Positions 10,998 through 21,266 are shown, counted from the first letter of the stretch. The stretch is 64,000 bases of DNA from Acinetobacter baylyi DSM 14961 = CIP 107474 (GCF_000368685.1 NZ_KB849628.1:731218-795217), one strand, 5' to 3'. Notes: a model not told the origin generated them from the letters alone. Translations and numbers: made by a program.

Positions 10998-12443
10998 ATG
11001 TCGCAGGCGAATGCCAATTTTTTGGATAACTCAAAAGTTTCAGCCAATAAAACTGCTGAATCAGGTCAGTTAAAAGAATTTCGTACTCCGCCACATAACT
11101 TAGCAATAGAGCAGGCTGTACTTGCAGCTTTGATGACTGTTGCTGAATCATTCGAGCAAGTGAACGATTTGCTCAAAGAAAATGATTTTTATGCGACACG
11201 CCACAAATATATTTTTCGTGCTATTGAAGAATTAGCTCAAGAAAACTCACCTTATGATGCAGTACTGGTAAATGATTGGTTACTTAAACAAAATTTGCTA
11301 GACGCAATTGGTGGTGAAGAGTATTTGATGCAACTCATGGCAGACTCTCCATCAAGTTTTTATAATCTTGAGACATATGCAAGCAAGATTAAAGAATTTT
11401 CAACCTTGCGTAGCATGATTAAGGTCAGTAGCGATATTTTGCAAAATGCTTATGACACCAAAGGGCGTCCAGTCAGTGAAATTTTAGATTTAGCCGAAAC
11501 CAGTATTTTTTCACTTGCCGAGCAGCATAATAACAATAAGAAAGATGCAGGGCCTAAATCGATTAGCTCAGTAACAGCAGATGTAATTAGCAAATTAGAT
11601 GAATTGTCTAAACTTGACGGTAATATTACAGGTCTAACCACAGGCTTTTTAGAGCTCGACAATAAAACCTATGGTATGCAATCTGGTGACATGATTATTG
11701 TTGCAGCACGTCCATCCATGGGTAAAACGACTTTTGCCATGAATCTGGTCGAGAGCGTGCTATTTAACTGTAATCTACCTGCACTGGTATTCTCGATGGA
11801 AATGCCAGCAGATTCAATTGCCATGCGTTTGATTTCATCTTACGGTAAGGTTCATCAAGGTCACCTACGCTCTGGTAAGCTGGATGGTGATGAATGGTCA
11901 AAGGTAACAGGTACGATTCTCCAGCTTCAAGAGAAGCATTTATATATTGATGACTCCTCTGCTTTACCCCCTACCGAACTCCGTGCTCGTGCAAGACGTA
12001 TTGCAAAGCAACATGGTGGAAAATTGGGTTGTATCATGATCGATTATCTACAATTGATGAAAGTTCCTGGTATGGGCGATAACCGTGTAGGTGAAATTGG
12101 CGAAATCTCACGAAGCTTAAAAGCATTAGCCAAAGAAATGGACTGTCCTGTCATTGCGCTTTCTCAGCTTAACCGAAGTCTTGAAAATCGCCCCAATAAA
12201 CGTCCAGTAATGTCCGATTTACGTGAATCTGGTGCAATCGAACAGGATGCTGACTTGATCATGTTCATTTATCGTGATGAGGTCTATAACAAAGAATCTA
12301 AAGAAGCAGGTACAGCCGAAATTATTATTGGTAAACAGCGTAATGGTCCTATTGGCACAGTTCGTCTAGCTTTTGAAGGTCAATATACTCGGTTTAGTAA
12401 CCTCTCACCTGAATATTACAGTCAGTATGATGACGAAGAATAA
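10998..12443 (+). CDS. dnaB: Replicative DNA helicase
   Basis: 481 aa. The N-terminal primase-interacting domain (PPHNLAIEQAVLAALM) is followed by a RecA-like helicase domain with Walker A ARPSMGKTTFAMN, Walker B CIMIDYLQLM and the DnaB motifs ALSQLNRSLENRPNKRP and DLRESGAIEQDADLIMFIYRDEVY. Hexameric 5'-3' helicase of the replication fork. No intein. It follows the ribosomal operon, with alr downstream. Confidence 0.97.
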   Translation: MSQANANFLDNSKVSANKTAESGQLKEFRTPPHNLAIEQAVLAALMTVAESFEQVNDLLKENDFYATRHKYIFRAIEELAQENSPYDAVLVNDWLLKQNLLDAIGGEEYLMQLMADSPSSFYNLETYASKIKEFSTLRSMIKVSSDILQNAYDTKGRPVSEILDLAETSIFSLAEQHNNNKKDAGPKSISSVTADVISKLDELSKLDGNITGLTTGFLELDNKTYGMQSGDMIIVAARPSMGKTTFAMNLVESVLFNCNLPALVFSMEMPADSIAMRLISSYGKVHQGHLRSGKLDGDEWSKVTGTILQLQEKHLYIDDSSALPPTELRARARRIAKQHGGKLGCIMIDYLQLMKVPGMGDNRVGEIGEISRSLKALAKEMDCPVIALSQLNRSLENRPNKRPVMSDLRESGAIEQDADLIMFIYRDEVYNKESKEAGTAEIIIGKQRNGPIGTVRLAFEGQYTRFSNLSPEYYSQYDDEE

Positions 12444-12473
12444 ATTACATTACTATACACAGGAGTAATCAGG

Positions 12474-13550
12474 GTGCGCCATGCAACAGTTTATATTGAT
12501 CGCCAAGCGCTTCGATATAATTTAAACCGTGTCAAACAACTTGCGCCACATGCAAAAATTGTAAGTATGGTCAAAGCCAATGCTTATGGACATGGAATCA
12601 AAGACTGTTTAGCAGCCTTAGAAACGACAGATTCCTTTGGAGTCGCCTGCCTTGCTGAAGCATTAGAAATTCGTGATGAAGGATATACTCAATCCATTAC
12701 ATTAATTGAAGGCGTATTCAGTCAAGATGAAATGCCAATCGTCATTGAAAAAAATCTTGAATGTGTCGTACATCACGCTCAACAAATTAAATGGTTATTG
12801 GAATATAAAACACAATATATCACTCAGAAACTCAAAGTCTGGATTAAGCTGAATAGTGGAATGAATCGTCTAGGGTTTAAGCCTGATGAAATTATTGAAG
12901 TCATACAGCAATTGCAACATCAAGGTTTTCACTGTGTACTCACCATGCATTTTGCCAATGCAGATGTACCTGATCACCCTATGAATCAACGCCAGATTGA
13001 TCAATTAATAACAATTAAAACAGCTTGTGCTCCAATAGAAATTTCATGTTGTAATTCTGCTGCAATCTTCAATTGGCCAGAATTACATTTCGATTATGTA
13101 AGACCTGGAATTATGCTATACGGCGCCAGTCCTTTCGCAGAACAAAATATTCATCAGCTTGATTTAAAACCTGTTATGCGTTTTACCGCTCATATCATGG
13201 CTCTAAATACAATCAAGGCAGGTGAACATATCGGTTACGGCTCTCTTTATACCGCTAAAACGGACATGACTGTTGCTATTGTTTCAATCGGCTATGGAGA
13301 TGGTTACCCACGAGCGTTTATAGCCCAGAATTTTGTAGCTTTGGGGCAGCAATTATTCCCGATTGTAGGCCGAGTAAGTATGGATATGCTTGCAATTGAT
13401 GTGACTGATCGAGATATAGCGATTGATACAGAAATTGAACTATGGGGGCACACAAGACTGGTCGATGAAGTGGCATCAGCGAACGGGACGATCGGTTATG
13501 AATTGCTTTGTCGTCTGAGCAACCGCCCTATACGTAAAGTTATTTCATAA
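12474..13550 (+). CDS. alr: Alanine racemase
   Basis: 358 aa, biosynthetic length. The PLP-lysine motif is at the N-terminus (VSMVKANAYGHG); IGYGSLY and VSIGYGDGYPR carry conserved active-site residues; VGRVSMDMLAIDVTD is the second family signature. It makes D-alanine for peptidoglycan. GTG start with AGGAG 8 nt upstream, 30 nt after dnaB, probably co-transcribed. Confidence 0.95.
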   Translation: MRHATVYIDRQALRYNLNRVKQLAPHAKIVSMVKANAYGHGIKDCLAALETTDSFGVACLAEALEIRDEGYTQSITLIEGVFSQDEMPIVIEKNLECVVHHAQQIKWLLEYKTQYITQKLKVWIKLNSGMNRLGFKPDEIIEVIQQLQHQGFHCVLTMHFANADVPDHPMNQRQIDQLITIKTACAPIEISCCNSAAIFNWPELHFDYVRPGIMLYGASPFAEQNIHQLDLKPVMRFTAHIMALNTIKAGEHIGYGSLYTAKTDMTVAIVSIGYGDGYPRAFIAQNFVALGQQLFPIVGRVSMDMLAIDVTDRDIAIDTEIELWGHTRLVDEVASANGTIGYELLCRLSNRPIRKVIS

Positions 13551-13560
13551 TTCATCATAA

Positions 13561-13592
13561 AAAGCCGTATCAAAAAGATTTGCTACGGCTTT
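13561..13592. terminator. Hairpin terminator between convergent alr and the Anbu operon
   Basis: Arms AAAGCCGTA and TACGGCTTT separated by 14 nt, just after the alr stop and before the minus-strand Anbu gene end; could serve both strands. Confidence 0.6.
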
Positions 13593-13632
13593 AAACTTAT
13601 ATTGTCTAGCCTACTATTTGCTTTAAATATTT

Positions 13633-14367
13633 CTATTCCAGATAGTCTTCAGTTGGTTTTGGAATTTCATGTAAACCTCGGCGTAATGTCTCAGACCATT
13701 GCTTACTAATTTGCTGAAAATATTCATCGTCATGAGTAATGCGTTTGCCTCTTGGCATCTTCAAACTATCAGCCCGATAAATCAGCGTATCTAGAGGTAA
13801 TCCCACTGAAACATTAGAGCGTAATGTCGAATCAAAGGAAATTAAACTACAACGTACCGCTTCATCGAGTGGCATTTCATAGGTCAGTGCACGGTCCAAA
13901 ATGGGCTTGCCATACTTGCTTTCACCAATTTGAAAGAAAGGTGTATCTTTGGTTGCACAAATAAAGTTGCCTTGAGGATAAATATTATAAAGCTGCATTT
14001 CAGCTTCACCAATTTGTCCACCTACGATTAGGCTACAATAATAATTACTTTGTTCCTGAGTATCTTCAGTGACATCTTCAATGATTTTACGTAAGGTACG
14101 CCCGACAAGCTGAGCAACTTCAAACATGGTGTTTACAGTATACAAGTTTGGCTGCTCTTGCAGGGTAAGCTGATTTCTTAAATGTCCAATCACAGCTTGT
14201 GTCGTAGCCAGATTTCCAGCCGTTTGAATCGCGATAAAGCGATCGCCTTCTTTTCCAAAGGTATATAGTTTACGAAATACCGAGATTTGGTCGACACCAG
14301 CGTTTGTACGCGTGTCACTGATAAATACCAAACCATCTTGCAATCGCAAAGCACAACAATAGGTCAT
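13633..14367 (-). CDS. Anbu-type proteasome-like peptidase
   Basis: 244 aa starting MTYCCALRLQDGLVFISDTRTNAGVD, the signature of Anbu, the ancestral beta-subunit relative of the 20S proteasome and HslV. Thr2 would become the N-terminal nucleophile after Met removal, which is why I choose this ATG over one five codons upstream at 14382. This ATG also has GGAAG about 8 nt upstream; the upstream ATG directly abuts the preceding stop and has no clear site. Neighbours are transglutaminase, alpha-E and circularly permuted ATP-grasp genes, the standard Anbu operon, whose substrate is unknown. The family assembles as open helical or ring-like oligomers. Confidence 0.9.
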   Translation of the reverse strand: MTYCCALRLQDGLVFISDTRTNAGVDQISVFRKLYTFGKEGDRFIAIQTAGNLATTQAVIGHLRNQLTLQEQPNLYTVNTMFEVAQLVGRTLRKIIEDVTEDTQEQSNYYCSLIVGGQIGEAEMQLYNIYPQGNFICATKDTPFFQIGESKYGKPILDRALTYEMPLDEAVRCSLISFDSTLRSNVSVGLPLDTLIYRADSLKMPRGKRITHDDEYFQQISKQWSETLRRGLHEIPKPTEDYLE

Positions 14368-14382
14368 ATCTTCCACTTCCAT

Positions 14383-15162
14383 TCAACAAGCCAGTACTTG
14401 CACCGTTGATATCATTTCTTCAATTCCTCCATTTTCACGAATCCCTCGTATTGGAGCAACATCAAAATAATCACGCCCTATTGCAACATAAATATGAGTT
14501 TTTGGTACAAAAATCTGATTACTGACATCAAAACAATGCCATTCATGGTCTACATACACTTCTGCCCATGCATGGCTCGCGAGATGAGGTGAATTATAAT
14601 CATATAAATACCCAGATACATAACGTGCGGGTAAATTTAATGCTCGACACATGGCAATCATCACGTGTGCATGATCCTGACATACGCCTTGAGCTGCATA
14701 AAATGCGTCTATTGCCGTCGTTTGCACATTAGTCGAGTACGGTGAATAAGTTATTCTCTCTAATATCTTTTGACTTAAATTTATTAAGGATGATACATCT
14801 TTAGTTTTTACAATTTCCAGCGCAAAATTCAACATCTCGGCATCACATAAAGTTGCAGGTGTAGGCTGTAAAAATACGTGAGGCAGTACCACTGAATCAT
14901 GACAGCCACTGTTTTGCAGATTCAATTCAACAATACCTTGAGCCATAATCGTAAGATTTTGATAATCAAAACGTTGTGAAGAAGTAATCCATAAATTATC
15001 AAAAGCATCTCGCTTCATAATTCGCTCACCTGGGACACTAATGTCCCAGTAGTGAACAAGTTGATGAGGTGAACTTTGCGGAATCATCTTGATATATTGA
15101 ATACTATTACGAGCAACCTCACTGTAATGGTAATGAGTCTGATGATTCACCATAAGTTTCAT
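14383..15162 (-). CDS. Transglutaminase-like cysteine protease family protein
   Basis: 259 aa. The N-terminal beta-rich domain (HYSEVARNSIQYIKMIPQ) is typical of bacterial transglutaminase-like proteins. The catalytic triad region is visible: GVCQDHAHVMIAMCRALNLPAR with the Cys, then ASHAWAEVYVDHEWHCFDVSN with the His and Asp. The stop abuts the Anbu ORF and the start overlaps the alpha-E gene by 4 nt, so the genes are translationally coupled. Proposed to be a peptidase or amidase acting with Anbu and the ATP-grasp enzyme; the substrate is unknown. Confidence 0.88.
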   Translation of the reverse strand: MKLMVNHQTHYHYSEVARNSIQYIKMIPQSSPHQLVHYWDISVPGERIMKRDAFDNLWITSSQRFDYQNLTIMAQGIVELNLQNSGCHDSVVLPHVFLQPTPATLCDAEMLNFALEIVKTKDVSSLINLSQKILERITYSPYSTNVQTTAIDAFYAAQGVCQDHAHVMIAMCRALNLPARYVSGYLYDYNSPHLASHAWAEVYVDHEWHCFDVSNQIFVPKTHIYVAIGRDYFDVAPIRGIRENGGIEEMISTVQVLAC

Positions 15163-15761
15163 GCAGATGCCTCGAACATTAACTGTAATTGATCAGCAAA
15201 ATGATAAAAATTGATTATATCAGGTGACTGTTTAAGCGTCTGCCAAGCATCATCCAATGTCGTCCAGCCCAATTCATTTAACTGTTGAACGATTGAATCA
15301 ATCTCAATCAGTAATTTTTCTGGATGATGCTTAAATCTTAATGTGCTATCTAGCAATTCAATTTTTTGACCTAAACTAAAGAATAAGAAAACATCTTCTA
15401 CTTCTGATTCTAGAATCTCGGTACATTCAGAAACCACATCACAAATATAACTCGGCTGAGCGCTTGCGTTCTTAATTAATAAGTTCAACTCAGCATAAGC
15501 TTTAGCACTTAAAACGGCGCGAAGCTCTTGAATATTGTCTTTTGCAACGCGAAACTGATTTACAAATGAAAAATGTTGCTCAGTATCAAGTACTAAAGCA
15601 TTTAAAGTTGCTGCATCATAAGCTGGCAGGCAAAATGCATGGCTAAATTCAATCGCTTTTTGATCATCCGTAAAAGGCACCTTATTACACAGGTACTGAA
15701 TACGCATCAAATAACGACCTAACCAAAAAATATTATTTGCATTTGAACTAAGTAAAATCAT
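15159..15761 (-). CDS. Alpha-E domain protein
   Basis: 200 aa from the ATG at 15761 (MILLSSNANNIFWLGRYLMRIQY), preceded by AAGGAA. An in-frame extension to 15836 overlaps the upstream gene and lacks the conserved N-terminus. The N-terminal S-x-A-x-x-x-FWLGRY pattern identifies the all-helical alpha-E family found in Anbu operons next to circularly permuted ATP-grasp proteins. No catalytic residues are known; likely a partner protein. Confidence 0.85.
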   Translation of the reverse strand: MILLSSNANNIFWLGRYLMRIQYLCNKVPFTDDQKAIEFSHAFCLPAYDAATLNALVLDTEQHFSFVNQFRVAKDNIQELRAVLSAKAYAELNLLIKNASAQPSYICDVVSECTEILESEVEDVFLFFSLGQKIELLDSTLRFKHHPEKLLIEIDSIVQQLNELGWTTLDDAWQTLKQSPDIINFYHFADQLQLMFEASA

Positions 15762-15789
15762 AAGTTCCTTCCTTTTTCTAATACCTAAG

Positions 15790-17340
15790 TTAGGAATGTA
15801 GTGCGTCCACAACCCACGTATCTTTAATACCACCACCCTGTGAAGAATTGACCACTAAAGAACCTTCTTTCATGGCCACACGTGTTAAACCACCAGGTAC
15901 AATTTCTGTACGGTAAGGCGATGTCAGCACGAAAGGACGAAGATCGATATGTCTCTCTGCAATACCATCTTGAGTAAGTGTTGGTGCAACAGATAGATCA
16001 AGTGTAGGTTGGGCAATGTATAAATGTGGATGTGCTAGAATTTTTTCTCTAAATTCATGAATTTCATGCTGTTCGGCTTTAGGACCAATCAACATGCCAT
16101 ATCCACCCGAGCCTTGCGCTTCTTTTACCACCAGATTTGCCAGATTACTTACTACATAATCCAGATGCTCATCTAAACGGCATTGGTAAGTGGGTACATT
16201 TTTTAGAATAGGCGTTTCATTAAGATAATATTTAATCATATCATCTACATAGGGGTAAATGGATTTATCATCTGCGACACCTGTACCTGGTGCATTTGCA
16301 ATCACGACCTGATTTTGCAAATAAGCAGACATTAATCCTGGCACACCGAGTGTACTGTCTGGACGGAACGTTAACGGGTCTAAGAATGCATCATCAACAC
16401 GGCGATAGATCACATCAACGCGCTGACGACCACGAACAGTCTTGGCATAAACCTTGTCATTTTCTACAAATAGATCACGACTCGTCACCAAAGGCACACC
16501 CATTTCACGAGCTAAAAAAGCATGCTCATAATAGGCACTGTTAAATCGTCCTGGGGTCAACACTACAATAAACGGATTATCCACAAATGCATTTTCCGCT
16601 AATATGTCTCTGAGTACTGTTGGATATTGTTCAATATCATGTAGCTTATTTGAAACACAGAGTTCAGGCATGAGTTTCTTGCTAATTTTTCGACTTTCAA
16701 GCATGTAAGACACACCTGATGGTGTTCTTAAATTATCTTCCAAAACAAAAAATTCACCTTTGCCATCCCGAATAATATCAATCCCACTAATTTGTGAATA
16801 TACCTTACCTTTGAGGGAATGATTCAGCATGTGAGGTTGAAAAGCCTCATGGGTCATGACTTGTATCTGAGGAACAATGCCTTCTTTGAGAATAAGTTGA
16901 TTATGATAAATATCATCTAAAAATAAGTTGAGTGCTTTAACACGTTGTTCACATCCGCTTGAGATTTTCTCCCATTGTTTTTTTTCAATGACACGCGGGA
17001 TTAAATCGAAAGGAATAGTTCGCTCGGTTCCTTCATCATCACCATAAACCGTAAATGTAATGCCTTCATATAGAAAATGTTGTTTTGCATTTAAGTTAAG
17101 TTGTTTAAGTTCCTCTAAAGTATGGGTCGATAGCCATTGTTCAATCTTTTTTGATGCTTCACCGTTTGACGTTACATCATCCAGCATCTCATTGAAAAAC
17201 TTTGATTTAAGTTGCTCAAAAAGATTTGTGCTTACACTGAGCTGGTCAAGAAACGAAGGCTGGGATAACAAAACATTTGTCGTTTTTTCTTTCATATAGT
17301 GCTCACTTATTGTATGTAAGTCTTTATCTTCTTCTAACAT
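15790..17340 (-). CDS. Circularly permuted ATP-grasp protein (CP_ATPgrasp_2)
   Basis: 516 aa, first gene of the Anbu operon. Family motifs: PFDLIPRVI, ALNLFLDDIYHNQLILKEGI, GIDIIRDGKGEFFVLEDNLRTPSGVSYMLE, DVIYRRVDD and KEAQGSGGYGMLIGP. Likely ligates an amine to a carboxylate in an unknown peptide or peptide-like substrate. The start at 17340 has GAGG 7 nt upstream; a second ATG 15 codons in has only a weak site. Confidence 0.88.
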   Translation of the reverse strand: MLEEDKDLHTISEHYMKEKTTNVLLSQPSFLDQLSVSTNLFEQLKSKFFNEMLDDVTSNGEASKKIEQWLSTHTLEELKQLNLNAKQHFLYEGITFTVYGDDEGTERTIPFDLIPRVIEKKQWEKISSGCEQRVKALNLFLDDIYHNQLILKEGIVPQIQVMTHEAFQPHMLNHSLKGKVYSQISGIDIIRDGKGEFFVLEDNLRTPSGVSYMLESRKISKKLMPELCVSNKLHDIEQYPTVLRDILAENAFVDNPFIVVLTPGRFNSAYYEHAFLAREMGVPLVTSRDLFVENDKVYAKTVRGRQRVDVIYRRVDDAFLDPLTFRPDSTLGVPGLMSAYLQNQVVIANAPGTGVADDKSIYPYVDDMIKYYLNETPILKNVPTYQCRLDEHLDYVVSNLANLVVKEAQGSGGYGMLIGPKAEQHEIHEFREKILAHPHLYIAQPTLDLSVAPTLTQDGIAERHIDLRPFVLTSPYRTEIVPGGLTRVAMKEGSLVVNSSQGGGIKDTWVVDALHS

Positions 17341-17552
17341 ACAGACCTCGCCTTTTTCGTTTACTCATTTTATACATTGCAAATATAGTGCCATTTGTTC
17401 GAATCTATTTTTGTATTTCAATAAAGAACCTAGATTTAAATTATTTCCTGTATTAAAAAATATAGGCAATATTCATTGTTACATTCTTGCCAAACTAAAA
17501 GAGTTTTTTTAAGGTGTAAGTATGTAAAATAATTTGTTTGATTTAGTTGATT

Positions 17553-18554
17553 ATGTCTTCACAAGAAAAAGAAACATCGAATAGTCTCTATCGCCAATGG
17601 CATATACTATCACGTCTATCCACTGGAAAATGGATGGGTACACGTGAATTACAGGAAATTTTAGAGCGTGAAGGCATTGATATCAGCTTGCGAACCATTC
17701 AAAGAGATTTGAACCAGATCGCACAGCGTTTTCCTATTGAAAGTAACAAGACTGTACCTCAAGGTTGGCGCTGGCGTGCGGATGCTCCTCTGCAAAGCCT
17801 ACCACACATGACCAGCTCTCAAGCGGTTACATTTATGATGGTAGAACAGCATTTAAAGCACTTGCTACCACCAAGTTTGATCGATGAAATGAATCCTTGG
17901 TTTGATCTGGCTCGTCGCAGTTTGTCGACCCAGAATAATGTAAGGCAATGGATCAATCGAGTGCGTATTGTTCCTGCCAGCCAGCCCTTAATACCACCTA
18001 CGGTGGATAAGAATGCACAACAAGCAATTTATGAAGGTTTACTACAAGATAAACAAATTGAATGTGTCTATACGCCAAGAAATATTCAAGCCGATGAGAA
18101 AATTTATATTCTTAATCCCTTGGCATTGGTACAAAAAGGCGCAATTATTTATTTGATCTGTACTCGTCATGATAAAAATGAAGTACAAACTTTCGCTTTG
18201 CACCGTTTTAAGTCAGCAAATGTACTAAATTCGCGCGCAATGCACCCTGTCGATTTTGATATTGATGAATATATAGATTCTGGTGCATTAGGTTTTAGAT
18301 TTGATTACGCCAAGCCAACTGAAATGATCCAGTTAAAATTAATAATGACTGAAAATACAGCCCAAAGTTTTTACGAAACTCAGCTTACTCGTGATCAGAA
18401 AATCATACCAATTGATGAAAATATAGTGGAAGTTTCCGCTAATGTTCCATTCACATCACAATTGGTTTGGTGGCTTCGTAGTTTTGGAAAAAAGATTTTG
18501 CATATTGAGCCTGTCGAGGTACACAATGCAGTCAGAGAAATTGATCTTAAGTAA
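17553..18554 (+). CDS. WYL-domain transcriptional regulator
   Basis: 333 aa. The N-terminal winged HTH (RQWHILSRLSTGKWMGTRELQEILEREGIDISLRTIQRDLNQI) is followed by a WYL domain (from about residue 160, including IYILNPLALVQKGAIIYLICTRH) and a C-terminal WCX-like extension (VPFTSQLVWWLRSFGKKILHIEP). An in-frame TTG two codons earlier is less likely than this ATG. It is divergent from the Anbu operon across 212 bp, so it may regulate that operon; this is inference from position only. Confidence 0.85.
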   Translation: MSSQEKETSNSLYRQWHILSRLSTGKWMGTRELQEILEREGIDISLRTIQRDLNQIAQRFPIESNKTVPQGWRWRADAPLQSLPHMTSSQAVTFMMVEQHLKHLLPPSLIDEMNPWFDLARRSLSTQNNVRQWINRVRIVPASQPLIPPTVDKNAQQAIYEGLLQDKQIECVYTPRNIQADEKIYILNPLALVQKGAIIYLICTRHDKNEVQTFALHRFKSANVLNSRAMHPVDFDIDEYIDSGALGFRFDYAKPTEMIQLKLIMTENTAQSFYETQLTRDQKIIPIDENIVEVSANVPFTSQLVWWLRSFGKKILHIEPVEVHNAVREIDLK

Positions 18555-18630
18555 AAAAGAGAGCCATATGGCTCTCTCAACATTTATATGTATTATTTTT
18601 CAGTGTGTCGTTTTTATTCTGTAATTTATA

Positions 18631-18666
18631 GGTCGATCTAAAAGCCCCTTTCTTATCAGATCGACC
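18631..18666. repeat. 9-bp inverted repeat (GGTCGATCT / AGATCGACC)
   Basis: Perfect arms at 18631-18639 and 18658-18666 around an 18-nt loop. It lies just beyond the stop of the short minus-strand ORF at 18680-18745 and could be the 3' structure of that transcript; no T-run follows. Confidence 0.5.
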
Positions 18667-18679
18667 ACCCAATGCGAAC

Positions 18680-18745
18680 TCAACACAACATTAAGCTTTG
18701 GCATGCAAGTTCAGCATTATTATAACGAATTGCTTTTTTAGTCAT
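18680..18745 (-). CDS. Candidate 21-aa peptide with strong ribosome-binding site
   Basis: Reads MTKKAIRYNNAELACQSLMLC. The ATG is preceded by GAGGTGA at ideal spacing, much stronger than chance would usually give in this AT-rich gap. Two cysteines, one at the C-terminus. It lies in the gap between the WYL gene and mnmG and is separated from mnmG by a terminator, so it would be its own unit. I do not recognise it. It could be a leader peptide, a small toxin, a modified-peptide precursor or a non-functional ORF. Confidence 0.35.
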   Translation of the reverse strand: MTKKAIRYNNAELACQSLMLC

Positions 18746-18874
18746 TGTTCACCTCAATTGATTACTTGGTAAGAACACTATAAGAACTATTTGGTGTGTT
18801 GAGAAATAACAAATCATGCAACGCAATTCTGTTTTTCTTCTTACTTAAAATTTAGATATTTATTTTCATTGCAT

Positions 18875-18900
18875 TAAAAAAGCCCAGTAAATACTGGGCT
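18875..18900 (-). terminator. Intrinsic terminator of mnmG
   Basis: On the minus strand AGCCCAGTA and TACTGGGCT form a hairpin followed by T6. Confidence 0.85.
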
Positions 18901-18916
18901 TTCTATACAGAATCAA

Positions 18917-20797
18917 TTATGCAATTTTTTTAGTTTGTGCATTCTTTCGAATTGTAATCATGACCAACTGTACAGCAGCAGGCGTAACGCCTGGAATACG
19001 ATGGGCCTGAGCTAAGGTTTCGGGACGAACAGTCTTCAACTTTTGTGTGATTTCACGAGATAATCCAGAAACGATATCATAATCAAAATCGGCTGGAATT
19101 TTGGTTTCTTCCAAACGCTTTAATTGAGCGACATCTTCATGCTGACGGTTGATATAACCTTCATATTTCACTGCAATCTCGATCTGGTCACCAACTTGTG
19201 TAGAAACTTGTGAACCAGTCAACTCTGCAATTTGAGTAAAGTTAATATTTGGACGTTTGAGCAGATCAATCGCGCTACATTCTTTACTCAAATCTGCACC
19301 TGTCATTTCGACAAATTGTTTGCCCATCGGATTATTTGGTGCAGCCCACAAATGGGCCAAACGTGCAGTTTCAGTTTCAACGGCTTCCATCTTTTCACAG
19401 TAAGCTGCCCAGCGTACATCATCAACCAATCCCATTTCACGACCCACAGGTGTCAAACGCTGATCCGCATTGTCCTCACGTAGCATCAAACGATACTCGG
19501 CACGTGATGTAAACATACGATATGGTTCTTTGGTTCCCAAAGTAATCAGATCATCTACCAATACACCCATGTAAGCCTGATCACGTTTTGGTGTCCATTG
19601 CTCTTGATCCCATGCACGACGCGCAGCATTTAAACCTGCAAGTAATCCCTGAGCACCCGCTTCTTCATAACCTGTGGTGCCATTAATTTGCCCAGCAAAA
19701 TACAAGTTATTAATTGCTTTGGTTTCCAGGGTAAATTTTAAAGCTTGAGGGTTAAAATAATCATATTCGATGGCATAACCTGGGCGTAAAATATGCGCAT
19801 TTTCCATACCGCGAATAGAGCGAACCAATTCAAACTGCACATCAAAAGGTAATGATGTTGAAATTCCGTTTGGATACAACTCATGTGTATCCAAACCTTC
19901 AGGCTCTAAAAACACCTGATGAGAATCTTTGTCGGCAAAACGATGAATCTTGTCTTCAATAGATGGGCAATAACGTGGTCCTACCCCTTCAATCACACCA
20001 GTATACATAGGTGAACGATCCAATCCGCCACGAATAATGTCATGCGTTTTTTCGTTGGTATGCGTGATATAGCAACTTACCTGCTCTGGATGCATCGAAA
20101 CATCACCCATAAACGACATCACAGGAGATGGAAAATCCCCAGGTTGAGGCGTCATCACAGAAAAATCGACCGAACGGGCATCAATACGCGGTGGTGTTCC
20201 AGTCTTTAAACGGCCTACAGGTAAATTTAATTCGCGTAAACGGTGTGACAGCGCGATAGAAGGTGGATCACCTGCACGACCACCACTCGATTTCTCTAGA
20301 CCGATATGAATTACACCGCCCAAGAAAGTACCTGTAGTGAGAACGACTGTTTTGGTATCAAAGCGAATCCCCATCTGGGTAACCACACCTTTTACGGTAT
20401 CGCCTTCTACAATTAAATCATCGGCAGCTTGCTGAAAAATATCTAAATTGGCTTGATTCTCAAGTGTATGTCGGATCGCTGCCTTATAACGCACACGGTC
20501 TGCTTGTGCACGTGTTGCACGTACCGCAGCACCTTTACGAGAGTTTAGAATACGAAACTGAATACCACCTTTGTCGGCTGCAAGTGCCATTGCACCGCCC
20601 AAAGCATCAATTTCACGCACCAAATGCGACTTACCGATCCCACCAATTGCAGGATTGCAGCTCATTTGCCCTAAAGTCTCAATGTTATGAGTCAAGAGCA
20701 AAGTCTGCCGTCCCATACGCGCAGCAGCCAAGGCCGCTTCCGTACCTGCGTGACCGCCACCGATAACGATAACATCATAAACTTTAGGATAGTGCAT
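18917..20797 (-). CDS. mnmG: tRNA uridine 5-carboxymethylaminomethyl modification enzyme
   Basis: 626 aa, normal length. N-terminal FAD dinucleotide-binding motif [21 protein letters not shown] and family signatures [35 protein letters not shown] and [23 protein letters not shown]; helical C-terminal domain for MnmE and tRNA binding. With MnmE it modifies U34 of several tRNAs. Monocistronic, with its own terminator. Confidence 0.97.
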   Translation of the reverse strand: MHYPKVYDVIVIGGGHAGTEAALAAARMGRQTLLLTHNIETLGQMSCNPAIGGIGKSHLVREIDALGGAMALAADKGGIQFRILNSRKGAAVRATRAQADRVRYKAAIRHTLENQANLDIFQQAADDLIVEGDTVKGVVTQMGIRFDTKTVVLTTGTFLGGVIHIGLEKSSGGRAGDPPSIALSHRLRELNLPVGRLKTGTPPRIDARSVDFSVMTPQPGDFPSPVMSFMGDVSMHPEQVSCYITHTNEKTHDIIRGGLDRSPMYTGVIEGVGPRYCPSIEDKIHRFADKDSHQVFLEPEGLDTHELYPNGISTSLPFDVQFELVRSIRGMENAHILRPGYAIEYDYFNPQALKFTLETKAINNLYFAGQINGTTGYEEAGAQGLLAGLNAARRAWDQEQWTPKRDQAYMGVLVDDLITLGTKEPYRMFTSRAEYRLMLREDNADQRLTPVGREMGLVDDVRWAAYCEKMEAVETETARLAHLWAAPNNPMGKQFVEMTGADLSKECSAIDLLKRPNINFTQIAELTGSQVSTQVGDQIEIAVKYEGYINRQHEDVAQLKRLEETKIPADFDYDIVSGLSREITQKLKTVRPETLAQAHRIPGVTPAAVQLVMITIRKNAQTKKIA

Positions 20798-21035
20798 GGC
20801 AAAAAAACACCAGAAAAAAAAGACGGAACATTATAGCAAAGTTCATGCAACTATCATGCATGTTATTACAAAATTATTGATACAAAATTCATAGTTCTAC
20901 ACAGTATTTGACAATTTGTTTCAGGATTAAAATAGAAACGCATAGACTTTTTTTAAATCAATTTTAGAATAAAAAATGTACCACCACTTTAATCAAACCT
21001 ATTCAAAATCAAATTTATATAAGAAGGTATCCGAG

Positions 21036-21266
21036 ATGAAAAATATTATGCTTAAAACGTTATCAATCACTTTACTTAGTTTTGCAGCAATGACTGTAGC
21101 GAATGCCGCTGATACAAGTAAAGCTGAGACGAATATGCAAATCAAAGCCTGCGCCAAGAAAAAACAAGGAGACTGGACTAGCTATGGTTATAAAGGCGTT
21201 ACCTTTAACGGTACTTGCGAACCAAACGCTGATGGTAAATTACAATTTAAGTTTCCTGCACCATAA
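21036..21266 (+). CDS. Small secreted protein of unknown function
   Basis: 76 aa from the ATG at 21036, preceded by AGAAGG. A clear signal peptide (MKNIMLKTLSITLLSFAAMT... VANA) would leave about 52 residues. The mature part contains two cysteines (IKACAKKKQGDW and NGTCEPNADG) that could form one disulfide, and ends KLQFKFPAP. Not recognised; monocistronic with its own terminator. Probably periplasmic. Confidence 0.65.
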   Translation: MKNIMLKTLSITLLSFAAMTVANAADTSKAETNMQIKACAKKKQGDWTSYGYKGVTFNGTCEPNADGKLQFKFPAP

